In this document: one piece after another, positions 1 to 12,683 of the stretch
How the letters are laid out: every line of letters starts with the position of its first letter
Position numbering within the stretch: the first letter of the stretch is position 1
Assembly (NCBI RefSeq): GCF_022376445.1
Contig: NW_025955276.1
Span: 1 to 46,202 of the forward strand
DNA: 46,202 nucleotides
From: Fomitopsis serialis
Taxonomy: Eukaryota > Basidiomycota > Agaricomycetes > Polyporales > Fomitopsidaceae
Reading direction: 5' to 3'
Position numbers and translations under genes: made by a program
The notes under the pieces: generated by a model
Database searches by the model: none
The model's input: only the letters and a program-made list of their open reading frames with translations
Told to the model about the DNA's origin: nothing

Positions 1-894
1 TCAGTTCCTCATGATTGTTGTCCCACCCATCTCAGTTCCGATAGGATCCATAATTTCTCGTCAACCGCCTCGTTGTATACATAGGATTTCGGAGCACTAG
101 CACACGAGGCATACAGAGACCTCATTCTGGTGCACGATTGCACTGATTTTGGTATCCATACTACTCATCCCTGTGCGCTTGCGTTTCAGTAGACAGTCCT
201 GGGGGAAGCGTGAGGATGTGACAAGGCTGCAAGTAATCCCTGTGCTACGTCTGCCCCACGATTTATTGATCCGTCTAGCTACGAAGCCATTCCATTCGTA
301 ATAATTGGGTTTTGATACAGTCTTCTCACTGCTCACCGCAGTCGCAAGCTTTGAGATGTACAGAACGAATGTGGCCGTAACATGGCGCTGGGCCGACATC
401 TCATTACTGCACCGGAAAACGCCGGAGCAAGTGCCGAAAGCATATGTGTACTGCTTAGTCAGCATACTTCGGTACGCTAGCACGTCTCGAATCCTCACCT
501 TCCACTTTCTAAGCCCGGTTTTCGATCAAACATACTCTGCAAGACTGCAGTGCTGACGCGTGAGTAAGTATCACATCCAGGTCGTGGACTTATGTATTCA
601 ATATGTATGCAGTTTCAAGTTGCTCCCGTCCGAAAGCGCCGATAAGCGCTTCCTTTAGTACTCCAGTCGATTGCAACCCGAAGCTGCCATTCTTCTGGCT
701 CACAAGCAACTCACAATGTAGGAGCGAGCTAGGCTTATATCTCAGCTCCTACTAACGGCTGACAATCACCACAAGCTCAGGGCACTGTACCGTGGGTTTA
801 CATGTGGGCATGCCCAAATACTACGGCATCTTGTACTAAAATTGTCCATTCGTTCTCCCGCGGACCAAGCCTGACGGCGCATTACATCCGGAAC
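1..894. other. gene-free stretch upstream of FOL3
   Basis: I see no recognisable gene, RNA or repeat here. The open frames are short and show no family motifs. The last few hundred bases presumably hold the FOL3 promoter. The FOL3 frame is open upstream to an ATG at 802, but the 31 extra residues do not resemble the family N-terminus. Confidence 0.5.
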
Positions 895-2327
895 ATGTCC
901 ATTGACCTGTCGCTCGAGCGGATCCGCAAACTGCAGGCGCAGCTACCCGCCTATACTCGTCCTACCTGCCACATCACGGGCACGAATGGGAAGGGGAGTG
1001 TATCCGCTTTCCTTTCGTCTATTTTCCGCGCGGCCGCGCCTACTGCGCAGTTCAACGTAGGGCGTTTCAATAGCCCGCACCTTATCTCTGTCAACGACTC
1101 GATCACCTTCAACGATGTGCCAGTGTCTATGGATGCGTACAGTGCTGCTCGCGCTCGCGTTACCCAGGCAGACCACAAGAACGGAATAGGCGCAAGCAAC
1201 TTCGAGTTGCTGACTTGCACAGCTCTGAATCTCTTCGAGACCGCTGGAGTTGATGTTGTCGTACTCGAAGTAGGAATGGGCGGGCGACTCGACGCAACCA
1301 ACATCGTTCCTGACGACACAGTACTAGCGTCAGCAATGACGGCTGTCGATCTCGACCATCAGGCATTTCTGGGCGGTACGGTCACTGCCATAGCCCGTGA
1401 AAAGGCCGCTATCGCCAGAGTCGGGCGTCCGTTTGTCCTCGGACAACAGACTCATTTTGAAGTGGAGACCGCCGCACGGGAAGTAGTAGGGCAGGCTGGA
1501 GGAGAGCTGCTCACAGCACCGATTGTCAGCAAGCGCGAGTGGCACGAGGACCTGGACGGTCCGCGCCCATCTGCCGACCAGATCCCCCTCCTCCTATCCC
1601 TGTCGAAGCCGAAGTCCCCTGCTTTGATAGTCCGATACGTACACTGCTACCCTTGCAGGGCGAGCACCAACTGGCGAACTTGGGTGTTGCTCTCGGTATC
1701 ATCTCTGCCATCCGAACGCAGAGAACCGCCCGTCTGCCCTGGATCGACCGGATTACACCGGAAGTGATAGCACGGGGAATACAGAACACACAGTGGCCCG
1801 GTCGGCTGTCCTGGCACCGTGTTCCTGGGCTAGCAGCGCCTGTGTTGGTGGACGGCGCACACAATCCCGCCTCAGCGCGTACCCTGTCGGCGTACATCAC
1901 ATCGGTGTCGCACGACCAGCGGCCTCTTGCACTCACGTATATCCTGGCCCTTTCGTCTTCCCCTCCCAAGACACCAGATCAAAGTCTCGCGCCCCTAATG
2001 TCTGTTCCCGCCGACATCGCAGTTGCACCACTTCCTTTCTCACCTCCTGAAGGAATGCCCTGGGTTCGTCATGAACCTCGCGGAGCGTTGGTTTCCGCCA
2101 TCGGCAGGCTAGCCCCCAATGCGGCGATCTGGGGCGGTGTCGGCGACGATGAAAATCAAGACGAGATCGCGCAACTTTGTTCGGCCTTGGACTGGGCGAC
2201 GCGCAGGCAAGCGGAGAAAGGTGGCTTGATCGTCGTCGCCGGCAGCCTATATCTTGTCGCAGACTTCTATCGACTGCTCACAGTGCTCAGACAAAGGGGT
2301 GATCAAGGGACGACGGGAGATGTTTAG
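895..2327 (+). CDS. FOL3: dihydrofolate synthase (FOL3-type, Mur ligase fold), frame broken once
   Basis: Joins L-glutamate to dihydropteroate using ATP to make dihydrofolate in folate biosynthesis (known role of the family). The ATG at 895 gives the yeast-like start MSIDLSLERIRKL. The ATP-binding P-loop GTNGKGS lies at residues 29-35, then FNSPHL, the VLEVGMGGRLDATN block, LDHQAFLG, GEHQLANLGVA, WPGRL, VDGAHNPAS and a C-terminal VVAGSLYLV. The first part reads in one frame to about 1587 and the rest in the next. One extra C in the C5 run at 1583-1587 joins them into a 477-residue protein and gives PSADQIPPPPIPVEAEVP across the join. A 50- or 56-nt intron starting GTCCGC at 1559 is the alternative, but its donor is poor. 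The specific FOL3 match (EGMPW near the C-terminus) favours dihydrofolate synthase over the folylpolyglutamate synthase MET7. Confidence 0.9.
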
Positions 2328-5300
2328 ATCGTGTATTTGTATAGAGCGGCCGTAATACAGTTATCGCTTACACCGCACTATCATGCACGACCTTTTTGGG
2401 CTCCATCTGGCATCAGCGCCTGCCTTGTTGCTGGATCACTACCGGTACCGTTGGGACCTCAACAGCAATGTTAGATCGATGAACCTCTCCACATCGTTGC
2501 TCTCGCTTTGAAGTACTTGAGCCGACGGGATTAAGGTATTCTCTTTCTCTTGCTTCATTAACAGTTTCCTGACAGGATCCCGAGATCCGTGATTCGTCGG
2601 ATGAGTCGATAGACTGAGTCATCCTCAGGACCTCGACCAGTGACTAGTTGACCATATGAGTGCATCCATCCGCATACTCATCGTCGCAATTCTCGCTAAC
2701 GCTGGGACATGCTACTTCCACAGGATGTCCCCATCCACCTGGCACACAACTCCAATTTGCGCGTACGTTAGGCGCACTCATGCGACGGAGGTGCGTAAAC
2801 ATCAGGTGGTATGGTTTTGCACCATAGAGTTGCAGAAGCCACCATACCGACTGTCCTGAGGCGGTCGCTGCCGGACAACAACGAGGAGGATGACTGAACA
2901 CTTGAGGCTGCTGCTAATGAAGTTCTCGAGCTTCACAGAGCGTGTTTCTGGTGCGTTCGCAGCAATACCATTGGCCGGGAGTTGTCCGGCATAACCAGGG
3001 TTCAAGTTATCGGCGTCATACCTGCCTCGCGCCTTCGATGTGGAGAGTGCAGAACCTGCCCGACGCTCGCATATTGATTGTCCAGAATGTCCCAGGAGCA
3101 ATTGAACAAGAATACCCACATCCTCTTAATCAATCGGCCCGTACGCTCACAAACCTTCCGAAGCAGAAGCAAGCACCCCTCGTGGTTAACCGGAACCGGA
3201 GCAGTTGGCTACGAAAGGCAGCGCCAGATTTAAAGGGGGGCAAACCCGTTTTCGTCTTCGGCTGTCCCCACGTCGGTGGCATCGTGAAAAGCTCTGTCTA
3301 TGACGTTCAGTAGAAGTGACATCTCGCTGAACAAGATACTCATAGTAGGTCCGTAAGCCCCCGATACACCACACTCTCCGAACGCATGTATACTCGCGTT
3401 ATGCTCAGGTGTCTGTCGTCAAGAATCATCCCCACGCTACTGCCAGGAGCGGCCTGGGAGCAGCCGTAGGAAACCTACGGCCCATCGACGGTAAGTTTTC
3501 CCCACAATCCGACAAATTCAGCATTGCGTCATGGTCAGCTTCGTCTTCGCAAGCCTGTCTGAAGCATCAATATTTACATGACATCAATATTGGCGTACTG
3601 ATTGCGCAGAATCTTGAGAGACCCGCTCAAGAGACGGACATCCAGTCGGTACAGTGCCGAGGATCCCTGCGACGACGCCCAAACAACGGCGGGCATTAAA
3701 CCTCTTCAAGCCTCCTCGGACTAGATAAGACATACCGTCTCCGAGTACATGCGTTAACGGCACAGGGACTCCATCCCAGGGGAGCCCCGGGCCACCGGTG
3801 AGGTAATGCAACTGGGCTCGCACTGACGGAAGTAAGTGAGCGGGACGCCTCGTATAACACTAAAATGAACAACACCGTTCAATTCCGGACACCATGACGC
3901 ACTTGAATGTTGCCTGGGCAACTCTCCGAGCCTGTACACGAGACTACATAATAGGCTCAGCGCAAAACCGGTTGCGTTTTCAACCTTAATTAAGCTTCAT
4001 CAGTCGCAATGCCAACGCGCTCTGCCAGTGGCAAAGGCGCCATTATCATGACCGCTTCAAGGCATCAGTTGACATAGCGACATTCCCGGAAACCGTCCCT
4101 ACCGGAGAGATCGCGCCCCATTCGGCAGGTCCATGCAGGAGGCAAGAGGCTGGCCGACGTGGGTGTGCACGAGATACGACAGTTACCGGCTCCCATTTCG
4201 GGTATTCAACCAAGTCAGTACCTTCAGACCGTCAACTGGCTCTGTATGGTCATTGTCCTTCGAATATGCTATCAGCGTATGGCGTAGGTCAATTAACGCA
4301 GAATCTCCGCACCTCATGAAGTAACGGTCAGGCCAGGAGTAACGGTCAGGCCTGGATTTACTGCCACCATACTATGGTCAATTAGTCGAGATACATCTCG
4401 CGGTGAGACCGAGGAGAATGTACTAATTCGTCTACAATGCATGACCGATCATAAAGTTGCCGTCTGGTTACCGTATCTCGACCAAATTCTGAGGACCGTA
4501 TCCCAGGTACTTCCCAGTTTCTCGATCCTCTGCCAGTGCTGGCAATGACCGACGCACATTATTGTAGCGAGGTGACCGCGCATGACCTTGCGCTCATACA
4601 TCGCATGCGCAAGTGGCTGCGTGAACGAGTGTTCATGGAGGCAGTATCTCGCCGCCCCAATTGGGTTACTCCGAGTCGGTACGCCTTTGATCGATCGCCT
4701 AGGAAGCAGAAGACGCTGGATTGGTCTAAAAATTAATCTTTCCGACATCATGTGTGGCGAATGCTTGGCCATAGAGCTGTCTATCCGCTCGGCCCCGCAT
4801 GGCTTGTATATGCATTATGTACACCCACCGTGTACCGTCCACTTCATGATTACTGCGTCTGTCAAAAAAGGGTGGAAAGTATCATTGAGGCTGATAGATC
4901 TGAGTTAGTAATTGATGGCATGCGAATCCCACCGTCACCCTTTCAATGCATTAATAGCGGGTCTAGGGGAGTCCAACTCGGGTATGAATCCCACATGAGC
5001 CGGCTACTCAAGAGTCTTTTAGGAAAGAGCCGCATCGGTACCATCGCCTAGTCTGGATCTTGAGAAATAGATCTGTGAGAAGATGTATCCACTTACGTCC
5101 TAGAGATCCCGAAACCTCGACGTGACTTGCAAGCCATTATAGGGAATGTTGGCCACCGGATTACGTCGTTATCCCCGATCACTCGTTCAGACTCGGAGTG
5201 CATGCATTGTGCATTCATTTCAAGCAACTCCGCTGACGACGCACAGCCCACCCGCAATATGCATTCTGCGACGGTCGTGAACCTGGTACAGACGAGCCTC

Positions 5301-5934
5301 TTACGACGCCGCGTAAGTATAGCGCTCCTCGAACAACGCTTCACATCACCTGGTATGGCTGCCAGATGAACCCGTCCGCAGAGAGGGACATTGATGGCGC
5401 ACCCCCGAGTTCGTAGTCGGGTCAAATTCCGTCACCTGCCCGACTCGGAGACATATTGGTCAATCGCATCGCGGCTGTGACAAGGCGAGGGGTCAATTGA
5501 GCGCGGCATGCATATCACCTCCATATACTCCGCTCGGCATTTGTAAGTGACGAGCGCACACAACGCGTCCGACGATGCCCTCTTCTCCTACCATCTCATC
5601 GGCGCACCTTGGCGCGCTTGGCCAATATCATCGTTCGGAGTTCTGTCTTTCCCGGCCTACTCGAGAGCGCGTGATCGCGCTCGAGGCTTTACGAACCGTC
5701 GCACCGCGGAGCCACGTCCCAGAAAAACAAGGATGGCCAAGTAGAACAGCCTAGAACCATCGGTACGTACAGGCACACCGCAACGCGTTCTCACCCTCCG
5801 GCCTGCACCTTCGCACACGCACCAACGGAGAGAGCTCTCGTCGAAGATCGCTCGCTCGCGACTCGGATGCAGCCGTCGTGTCACGTCATCGAAACCATTG
5901 ACCCGCTGGGAGGGCAGAGAGAACCCCTGATACG
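2328..5934. other. 3.6-kb stretch without recognisable genes
   Basis: No open frame here shows a family motif, a plausible exon chain or homology that I can recognise, on either strand. The only repeat I noticed is the 18-bp tandem at 4320-4355, and there is an imperfect palindrome near 5660-5690 (CTCGAG...CTCGAG). It could be decayed transposon sequence or plain intergenic DNA; I cannot tell which. Confidence 0.45.
4320..4355. repeat. 18-bp tandem duplication
   Basis: The unit AGTAACGGTCAGGCC(A/T)GG occurs twice head to tail with one mismatch. It lies in gene-free DNA and no function is suggested. Confidence 0.7.
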
Positions 5935-8778
5935 TCAGGGGATGTTCATCCGACAGACTGTCCCTCCACCCGTGGATCCATCAAATGCGAAGAAGTTCAC
6001 TATCGGAGACTCGCGCGCGGCGAGTGCCTTGAGGATGTCCTGTGCGAGCATTCCGCCGACGACCGCGCACACAGGGGAGAGCTCGTGTGCTGCAGTAGTC
6101 GCTACAACCCTGATGGCCCAGGTGAGCCCATTAAAACTTAATCGCTGATAGACGTGCAGCCTCGACTCACTCGATGGACTCGTGCGGAATACTAGGCATT
6201 GCTTGCCGGTTGACGTCAGCCTTGGCGAGGACAGCATTTGCCGCCTCCTCGAGGGCAGGCGCGGCGCCGGTGGCGTCGGGGAGAGCGCCGTGACGAGCCT
6301 GGTACTCCCATAGCCCTTGAGGATGTAATAAGAGCGGAGAGAGAGAAGACAGATCAGCTCTGCCTGCACACCGCCGGCGAGGAAATCATACCAAAAATGG
6401 TGAAAATGGCACTGGGATTGAGTTCTTTTGTCTGTCGCCTGGTCAATTTCGACCAGCGATGCTCCAGAGCAGTCTGGATTGGGCAGTACACGGTGGTATT
6501 CTTGATGTTCTTGCTCGAGTCTTTGGGATTTGCTCGATCACTGATGCCGCGCCAGTGTGACGGGTCGCGAGCGACGATAGGAATAGACTGAGACTCACGG
6601 TGCGATGTAATCATGCGTCAGTAGGTCGCAGAAAATGTAACCCAGCAGTCCGTATGTCCCCCCTGCGTAGAAGGGCTTGCCTGCTTGTCGGCATGCATTG
6701 TTCACGCGGATCTGGCAAATGTCAGCCGAAAAGGCCCGAACGAAGGATGGATACTCCTACCAGCGTGCTGCGATCCATATCGGTGACACAAACCATGTCG
6801 ACGTCGTGCAACAACGACTCCAACGTGTTGTCTTGCGTGACATGCTTGGGTAAGGCCTCGATCGTCACGAGCGGGTTGAGGCTCTCCACCCGTGCTTTTG
6901 CTGCCTCGGCTTTCTGGTCAGGCGAGTCAGCGATGAAATACACGACCGGCGAACCACAGGAGCGAGGCAGGAAGTAACGTAACACCCCATCAACGCGTCG
7001 AACCAGAAGTCAGCAGAATTAGAGGTGCACGTCCGTAGCCCGGACGACAGACGGACTAGCAGCAGCCTACGCTTCCGCGCGATCTCTTCCCTTCGTCGGC
7101 CGCCGGTAAGCTAGCGATACTGCCCACAGTGCAGCCCAGGAGCAAGCGGCATCTTCCGCGACATGGAGATCTGGTGCAATGCGAGATGGCGAGATGGAGA
7201 AGGTCTGCCAGATGCCCCACCCTTCGTGATCCGCATCGCAGTGTGTCCGCGAACGCAGGGAAGTGCGGACGCCCGACGGTGGGCCAGGAGTCCTCCCGCC
7301 CTCAGACTCTGCGTGAGCAAAATGATTTTGGCTTGCTGCGACGAACGGCGATGCGCACATTTGTCGTCCCAAGGCCGCCGCACGCGGTTCTGCTTACGCA
7401 GAGGAAGAGAAGCCGCGGTTTCCTGCACCATGTACGTCTCGTGCAGTGCGATCTCTGGTATGCACGCTCCGGACAGTCAGCACTGTGCATGACCTGTGGA
7501 ATCAGTGTCTTCTTTCCACGGCCGGTATTCATCCGATTAGCAGACAAAGACTACCAGCCTTCGGCGACGCCCGGGCTCCATCTGTGACCAAGCGCAGCAC
7601 CTGAGGAGATACGATCGTCCCGCTCTGAGACTTTTGGTCATTGAAAGCTACATGCTGCCATCAATTCAGAGGATGAGCATTGAGGTTGCCTCACCCCAGA
7701 AATACGGTGCGATCGCCACTGAGGATAATCTCTGTGGTGACTTCATACCATCTGAGACATTTCGCATGGCGGTCATAACAGCGCCCGGGTGCGCCGCAGG
7801 GCGCGCCTCCAGTCATTCTCGTCCGAGCAGTGCATCCATGGTTTTACAGGGGCGCCGGGCAGCGGAATGCTTCGAAGCCATTCAATGGCAAGTGCCAATC
7901 AAGTCCGCAAAGTAGTGTGCGAGTCTGGGCTTCCGATTTCTGCAAAGAACCTGAAGCTCATGGAAGGGTGAGACGGGGATGATGTTCGACAGCCTAGCCA
8001 CCAAAAGTATGGCAGGCTCAGTAAGGCAGGGGGCTACTGTGCGATTCATCTGCTGCATGCACTAGCCAGTGCGCGCCAGTCGGACACCAGACAAGACCAC
8101 TACGTCTGCCGAGGCTCTGATCGAACAATCAATTCTACGCTGTGCAAAATGCGCAAGGGCCAAGGGCCTGGCGACCACCTGGTCGTACGCAAAATGAAAA
8201 CCTGTCGTGCCAGAGACGCTCTTAGCGCGTCTTGGCTTCATCAAGACGCAGACGCGTCTCGCTCTGCGCGCAGAAAGCACATCAACATGATGAGGCGCAT
8301 CAGACTTACGTTTTTGCCAACGTCCTCATCGCGGAAGAAGAAACCAGCGCCTAGGTCCTCCTCCAAGACGCTGTCCCCGTCCGCGATGATCAGCTTGCCG
8401 ATCCCAGCAAGGACTATATTTTTGATCGCCTCCGTCGCGACGCCGCGCAGGCAGACCATGAGAATCGTCGCGTTGCGCATCCTGCATCGCGTTCGTTCAA
8501 GTCAGTGGGGCCTACCCGCGTAGACTCGGACGTGCGCGGAAAGCGTTCGCGCGGGCGTCCGGGCGGAGGAATAAGCTCACCTCTGCTGGGCTTCCAAGCC
8601 CCACAGGCGGATCTGCCTGTCGTACACCGCTGCTTCATCTGTACAACGAATCGTCGTCAGCGTACCACCCCCGCGCGCGTGCAGCTCAACGCGGCCTTCC
8701 GGATGCTCCTCAGGCAGGATTCGCACCTTCTGTGATTTGGAGAGGCACGTTCTTGCCTGCAGGCTCCTCCGCGGCCAT
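5935..8778 (-). CDS. AOS1: SUMO-activating enzyme E1 subunit 1 (Aos1/SAE1)
   Basis: Aos1 pairs with Uba2 to adenylate SUMO in the nucleus; Aos1 lacks the catalytic cysteine. I reconstruct eight exons on the minus strand: 8778-8727, 8638-8581, 8481-8310, 6913-6761, 6711-6599, 6540-6392, 6315-6171 and 6109-5935. All have GT..AG junctions and sum to 339 codons including the stop (338 residues, normal for the family). The ThiF-type start reads ITEDEAAVYDRQIRLWG, then AQQRMRNATILMV, GVATEAIKNIVLAGIGKL and FFFRDEDVGKN. Later blocks are AKARVESLNPLV, FYAGGTYGLLGYIFCDL, WEYQARHGALPD and the C-terminal ELSPVCAVVGGMLAQDI...FFAFDG. Six introns are 50-99 nt, but the third is 1396 nt (6914-8309). It begins GTAAGT and ends CTGACCAG, and splits the protein between GKN and KAEAAK, which are adjacent in relatives. 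Confidence 0.93.
6914..8309 (-). other. unusually long (1396-nt) intron of AOS1
   Basis: The flanking exons encode protein that is contiguous in the Aos1 family, and the borders are a canonical GTAAGT donor and a CTGAC branch-like CAG acceptor. The interior holds no coding sequence that I recognise on either strand. I found no clear terminal repeats or target duplication by eye, so an inserted element is possible but not shown. Confidence 0.8.
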
Positions 8779-9558
8779 CGCAAGAGTCGGAGCTGGTGAA
8801 GGTGCAGTTTCTGGCGGGCGCAATAGGCGGTGGGCTGGAGGAGGGGACGCGTGATAGGAGGCCTCGCGGGTGTGGCGGCGGGAGGCAACGAGGGTGCGCG
8901 TTCCGTACAGACGGCCAGTTGACGGCCAGGTGTGTGGCGTGGGCGCCTCCCAACAACCTCCAAGCGCCTCCCGATGATCGAATGCCAGATCCAGCGGCCA
9001 GCGTCTACCCGCGCGCAGATCTCATCTCGGCCGTCACCGCGCCCGTTGCGTCCAGGGCCGACGTCCAGGGCCGGGGCGTTCGTTCCCACTCCCCACTGCT
9101 TAGGCTCATATTCAAAATCAACTCGAAGGCGTGTTCATTGGCATTCGATTTTAACGTAGTCCGAAGCAGGTTATGCTACTTGAGATGCGGACGGCGGTCC
9201 GTGGAGTGGGATCGTATGCGGTAGGAGAGTACCTGAGCCAAGAGGAGACAGGATAGAGGGAAAATAAGCCAAACGTTTCGATAGCAATGTGGACTCATAA
9301 TACGATACATCATACGGTACGACCCGGCACGACTGGGAGCAGAATTATACAGACATACACGGTACGGACGCGGGGCAGCAGTGCTGGCCGGAAGGCAATC
9401 ACACACGGGTTGGAGAGAGAAGCAGGGGCGTAGGGAGTGCGAAGGGAACGGAGGCACAGAAACGGCACAGAAAGTGGGAGAGAAGCGTAGCGATAGTGAT
9501 GGGCGCCGTGGGCCTTGCGCCAGCGGAGGGGGCGTGACGACTGCAGCGCTGTGGAGTC
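8779..9558. other. intergenic, AOS1 upstream region
   Basis: This separates the AOS1 start from the stop of the transcription factor gene on the same strand. It should contain the AOS1 promoter and the 3' end of the neighbouring gene. I see no further gene or clear motif. Confidence 0.5.
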
Positions 9559-12500
9559 TCAGCTGCCCAGGAGAGGCAGCGCGTCCGCGCTCGCGCCTGG
9601 GTCGCGCGGCTCGTCGTCCAGCCTGTAGTCATCAAAAAGCCTCAGCGCGACTTCAGGGATCGTCCCCAACACGAGAAAAACAGGGGCGAGAAGGCAATGA
9701 TACTCACAGATAGTTCCGCTCGATCTCAGACAGAATCGACAGGAAGTCCCCTGCACACGTAAACAACGCCATCAGCCATGCACACAAACACGCAGAGCCA
9801 GAAACACTCCGCGGATCCGAAAAGACGGTCGGAAGGCGAAGGGGTGCAAGGGAGAAGGAGGAACGATGTACGTACAGAGATACGCGTGAGCCCGGGCAGC
9901 GGACGCTGGAGCCGTCTCCGCCTTTCGCACCGCGTCCAGCAGCGTTGACGCGACGAAGCGCACTTTATGCACCTATCCAAATTCGCGCGAAGAAACGGGG
10001 CGACAGCCAGTCAGCGACGGGCTACCACGATTGGCCGGGCGACGCCGGCCTATCAAACGAAGCGCGTTTGACTCACCAATGAGGGCCCATTGGTCGCGAT
10101 GCTCTGAATCGGGATGCTGTGGGATCCCGGCGCCGTAAGCGAGCCGTACGTGAGGGACGCAAGACTACTGACCTGTGCAATATGTTGAGAAGCTCGCTGG
10201 CAACCGCCTCGCGCTCCTCGGCAACGCGTTGCTCGTCGATGTTCCCTTGGAGCGACGTGATGAGCTCGTCGCGGTACTGCTCGATAACAAACCGGACGAG
10301 TTGCTAATCGCAGAAACAGCACACGCAATCAGCACCCGTTAATAGACGGCGCACACGATTCCGGCGGTCCGGACGCCTACCTGTGTGACGTAGACGTTCG
10401 CCTGCATGACCAGGAACGGGTTCAGCGCGTTCGCACGGCTTGCGTTCGGATTGTCGAAGAAGTCTTTGACCTCGCCGAGGGTCGTCTGGCGGAAGTTCGG
10501 GCCGCCGAGCTCCGGGGGAAGGTAGCTCGGGCTGAGGACGTGCTTGAGGCGCAGAGGCTCCGGCGCGTGCGCGAGCGCGCTCATGATGCGCGAGTGCAGT
10601 GCCTCGACCTCCTCGAGGCGCGCAGTGAGGAACTGGCCCTGCGGCGGGGAGCGCTTGTCGACGCGAATGCGTACGAGGATCTCGCCGAGCAGCGCGAAGA
10701 TGCGCGATATGTAGTTCAAACCGGACACGATCGCCGTCTTGCCGTGCGGCTGGGGCAGGTACGCGCTGTGTGTGATGCTGCGAACAAAAACAGAACAGAA
10801 CAAAGTTCCGGACGGGATCGGGCGACATTAGCGTCATTTCGCGTTCCAGACAGGGAAGAGTTAACGTTAAGTTCGGCGGGCACCGGCATGCACCGGGATG
10901 AGAACAGGGATAGGAGAGGGAAGCGTGGAGGTGGGAAGTGCAAAGGCCGTAAGACACTCACTACTCGTCATCTAGCTCCCTAGGAAAATTACACGTGGTG
11001 TCCTCGTCGCGAAGCGAGATGGGTCGCCCCAGCAGGATCGACATTGACTTGTCCGCTGTATGTCAGCGACCCAGTACCCAATTGAGAGTCGTGTGAGCAG
11101 ACGAAGGCTCTGAATACCTCCGGAACACGTACCCCCAAAAAGCAGCCAAAAGGTCCGTCGACGAACTTCGCACTCTATGAGGTCCAGGCCCTCGTAGGAG
11201 GACTCCTCGTGCATGCGAAGCGTAATCGCGATGTGCGCTGCCTCACCGAAGGCAGCGTGTTGTGTTGCATCGTGGCCCTCGCAGAAGTGGTAGACCGTGT
11301 CACTGGATAGAGAAGGCGAGTCACGGTCGCGGGTGTGTAAGGCAAACGGTTCGCGGAGCATGAGGCGTACTTACAAGTAACGGACGACTACGTGCATGGA
11401 GGTCGGCGGATCATATGACGCGACGGAGATGTGTCGCGAGGCTTCGTGACAGGTCTGCGCAAGCTTGCGGACGGCATGCCGGTCCATAGGCAGGTAGGAC
11501 CTGGGCACCTGTACGAGGGTCGCAGCAACGGTCGACATGACGAGCGCGAAAAAGAGTGGATCTCGCTCCTCGCGACGGGAGTGGATGTCAGCCATGAAGG
11601 ACTGCTTGTGGATGCACGGCGTCAGCGGATACACAAAGTCGAAGAAAAGAGCCAGGATGAGGAGGATGGTGTCCCTCGGGGCGACATCTTCGAGTCGATG
11701 GGCACGGTAGTAGTAGGATAGCGGGGGTATCGTCGCTGGCGGAGGTATCTGAAGGGTTTGGTGTTGGCGGAACGACCAGTTGTGTAGAGGGTATGTGCTG
11801 AACTGATCTTGCGGAGGGACGTATTCCTCGCGGGCGGCCGTATAGGCTGTGCCGAGGGAGGGCATCGGATTGTAGTGTGAGGTGAAGCCGTCCGCGGTGA
11901 TTGGATAGCGCGAAGGGGTTAGGGCGGTCGACGCCATGGTCGGCACGCTCGCGAGCGACTGGTCCAGGAATGAGATGGCACCAGGCACTGACGGCGAGAG
12001 GGCATGTGTGGGACTGGTCGCGGCATGGGAGGTGGAGGCAGGGGACTGACTCATGTCAGAGCCACTGGCCTCTGCGTGCTGCTGGGCTGCGGCCGCCTGA
12101 GCTGCGGCCGCCTCCTGCAACCTGCGCAGGTAGCTCGGTGGGTGTCAGTGGGGCTCCCCTGATGACCGCGCGGGCAGAAGGGGAGGAGACTCACAGGTTG
12201 GGAGGCCCGCGTTTTTTGGGCTGGTAGTCATAGGTGCAGGGGATGTTGAGGGCGATGCAGTGTTTGCAGGAGGTCTTGGGATCGTCGGGATTCTCGCGGG
12301 CGCATCTGACCTTGCGTGCGCGACACGCGTCGCAGCCTGGAGCGGGGTCAGGGTGGGTCGTGTGTGTGGAGGGGGCTACGCACTCTGAGACTGGCGCCTG
12401 GGGGAGGAAAGGGGCGTCAGCGTCGTGCACGGGGAGAGAGGGAAAGGGACGGGACATGGATGCGTGTGCGTTGCGGGGTGGCGAGTGCGGGGACACTCGT

Positions 12501-12683
12501 GGCGGAAGGAGAGGAGGGGCGGGTGCGGGGAGGACGCGGGGGTGGAGGATGAAAGCGTGCGGGGAAATGTCGGCGGGACCCATTGGACACTCACTTTCTC
12601 TTAACCTTGCTACTCTCCTCGGGCGACGCGGCTTCGCGCGGGGTCGGGGACGTGGAGAGCTCCTTCTTGGTGCGCGACGCCAT
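9559..12683 (-). CDS. Zn(II)2Cys6 transcription factor with fungal_trans middle domain
   Basis: A fungal-specific nuclear regulator; its target genes cannot be inferred from sequence. The likely start at 12683 gives a basic N-terminus (MASRTKKELS...SSKVKRK, exon 12683-12595). A 14-nt micro-exon (12397-12384) and exon 12336-12195 follow. Together they form the binuclear zinc cluster CDACRARKVRC...CKHC...CTYDYQPKKRGPPN. Exon 12133-11373 carries an Ala/Gln-rich linker (LRRLQEAAAAQ) and the start of the PF04082-type domain (FDFVYPLTPCIHKQSF...SRREERDPLFFALVMS). Later exons encode FDTVYHFCEGHDATQHAAFGEAAHIAI, EVRRRTFWLLF, LLGRPISLRDED and ISRIFALLGEILVRI, ending DALPLLGS. The layout (cluster followed by RGPPNLYLRRL, then the middle domain) is common in basidiomycete C6 regulators. 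The internal exon borders between 11371 and 9559 are only approximate. I do not assign a named regulator. Confidence 0.85.

Noticed and set aside
1559..1614. A short intron (50 or 56 nt) explaining the FOL3 frame change
   Set aside because: The donor GTCCGC is poor. A single added C in the C5 run gives smoother family-like sequence, and the same pattern recurs in two other genes.
7067..7587. A nested gene inside the long AOS1 intron
   Set aside because: Overlapping frames on both strands have no recognisable motif or convincing exon chain.
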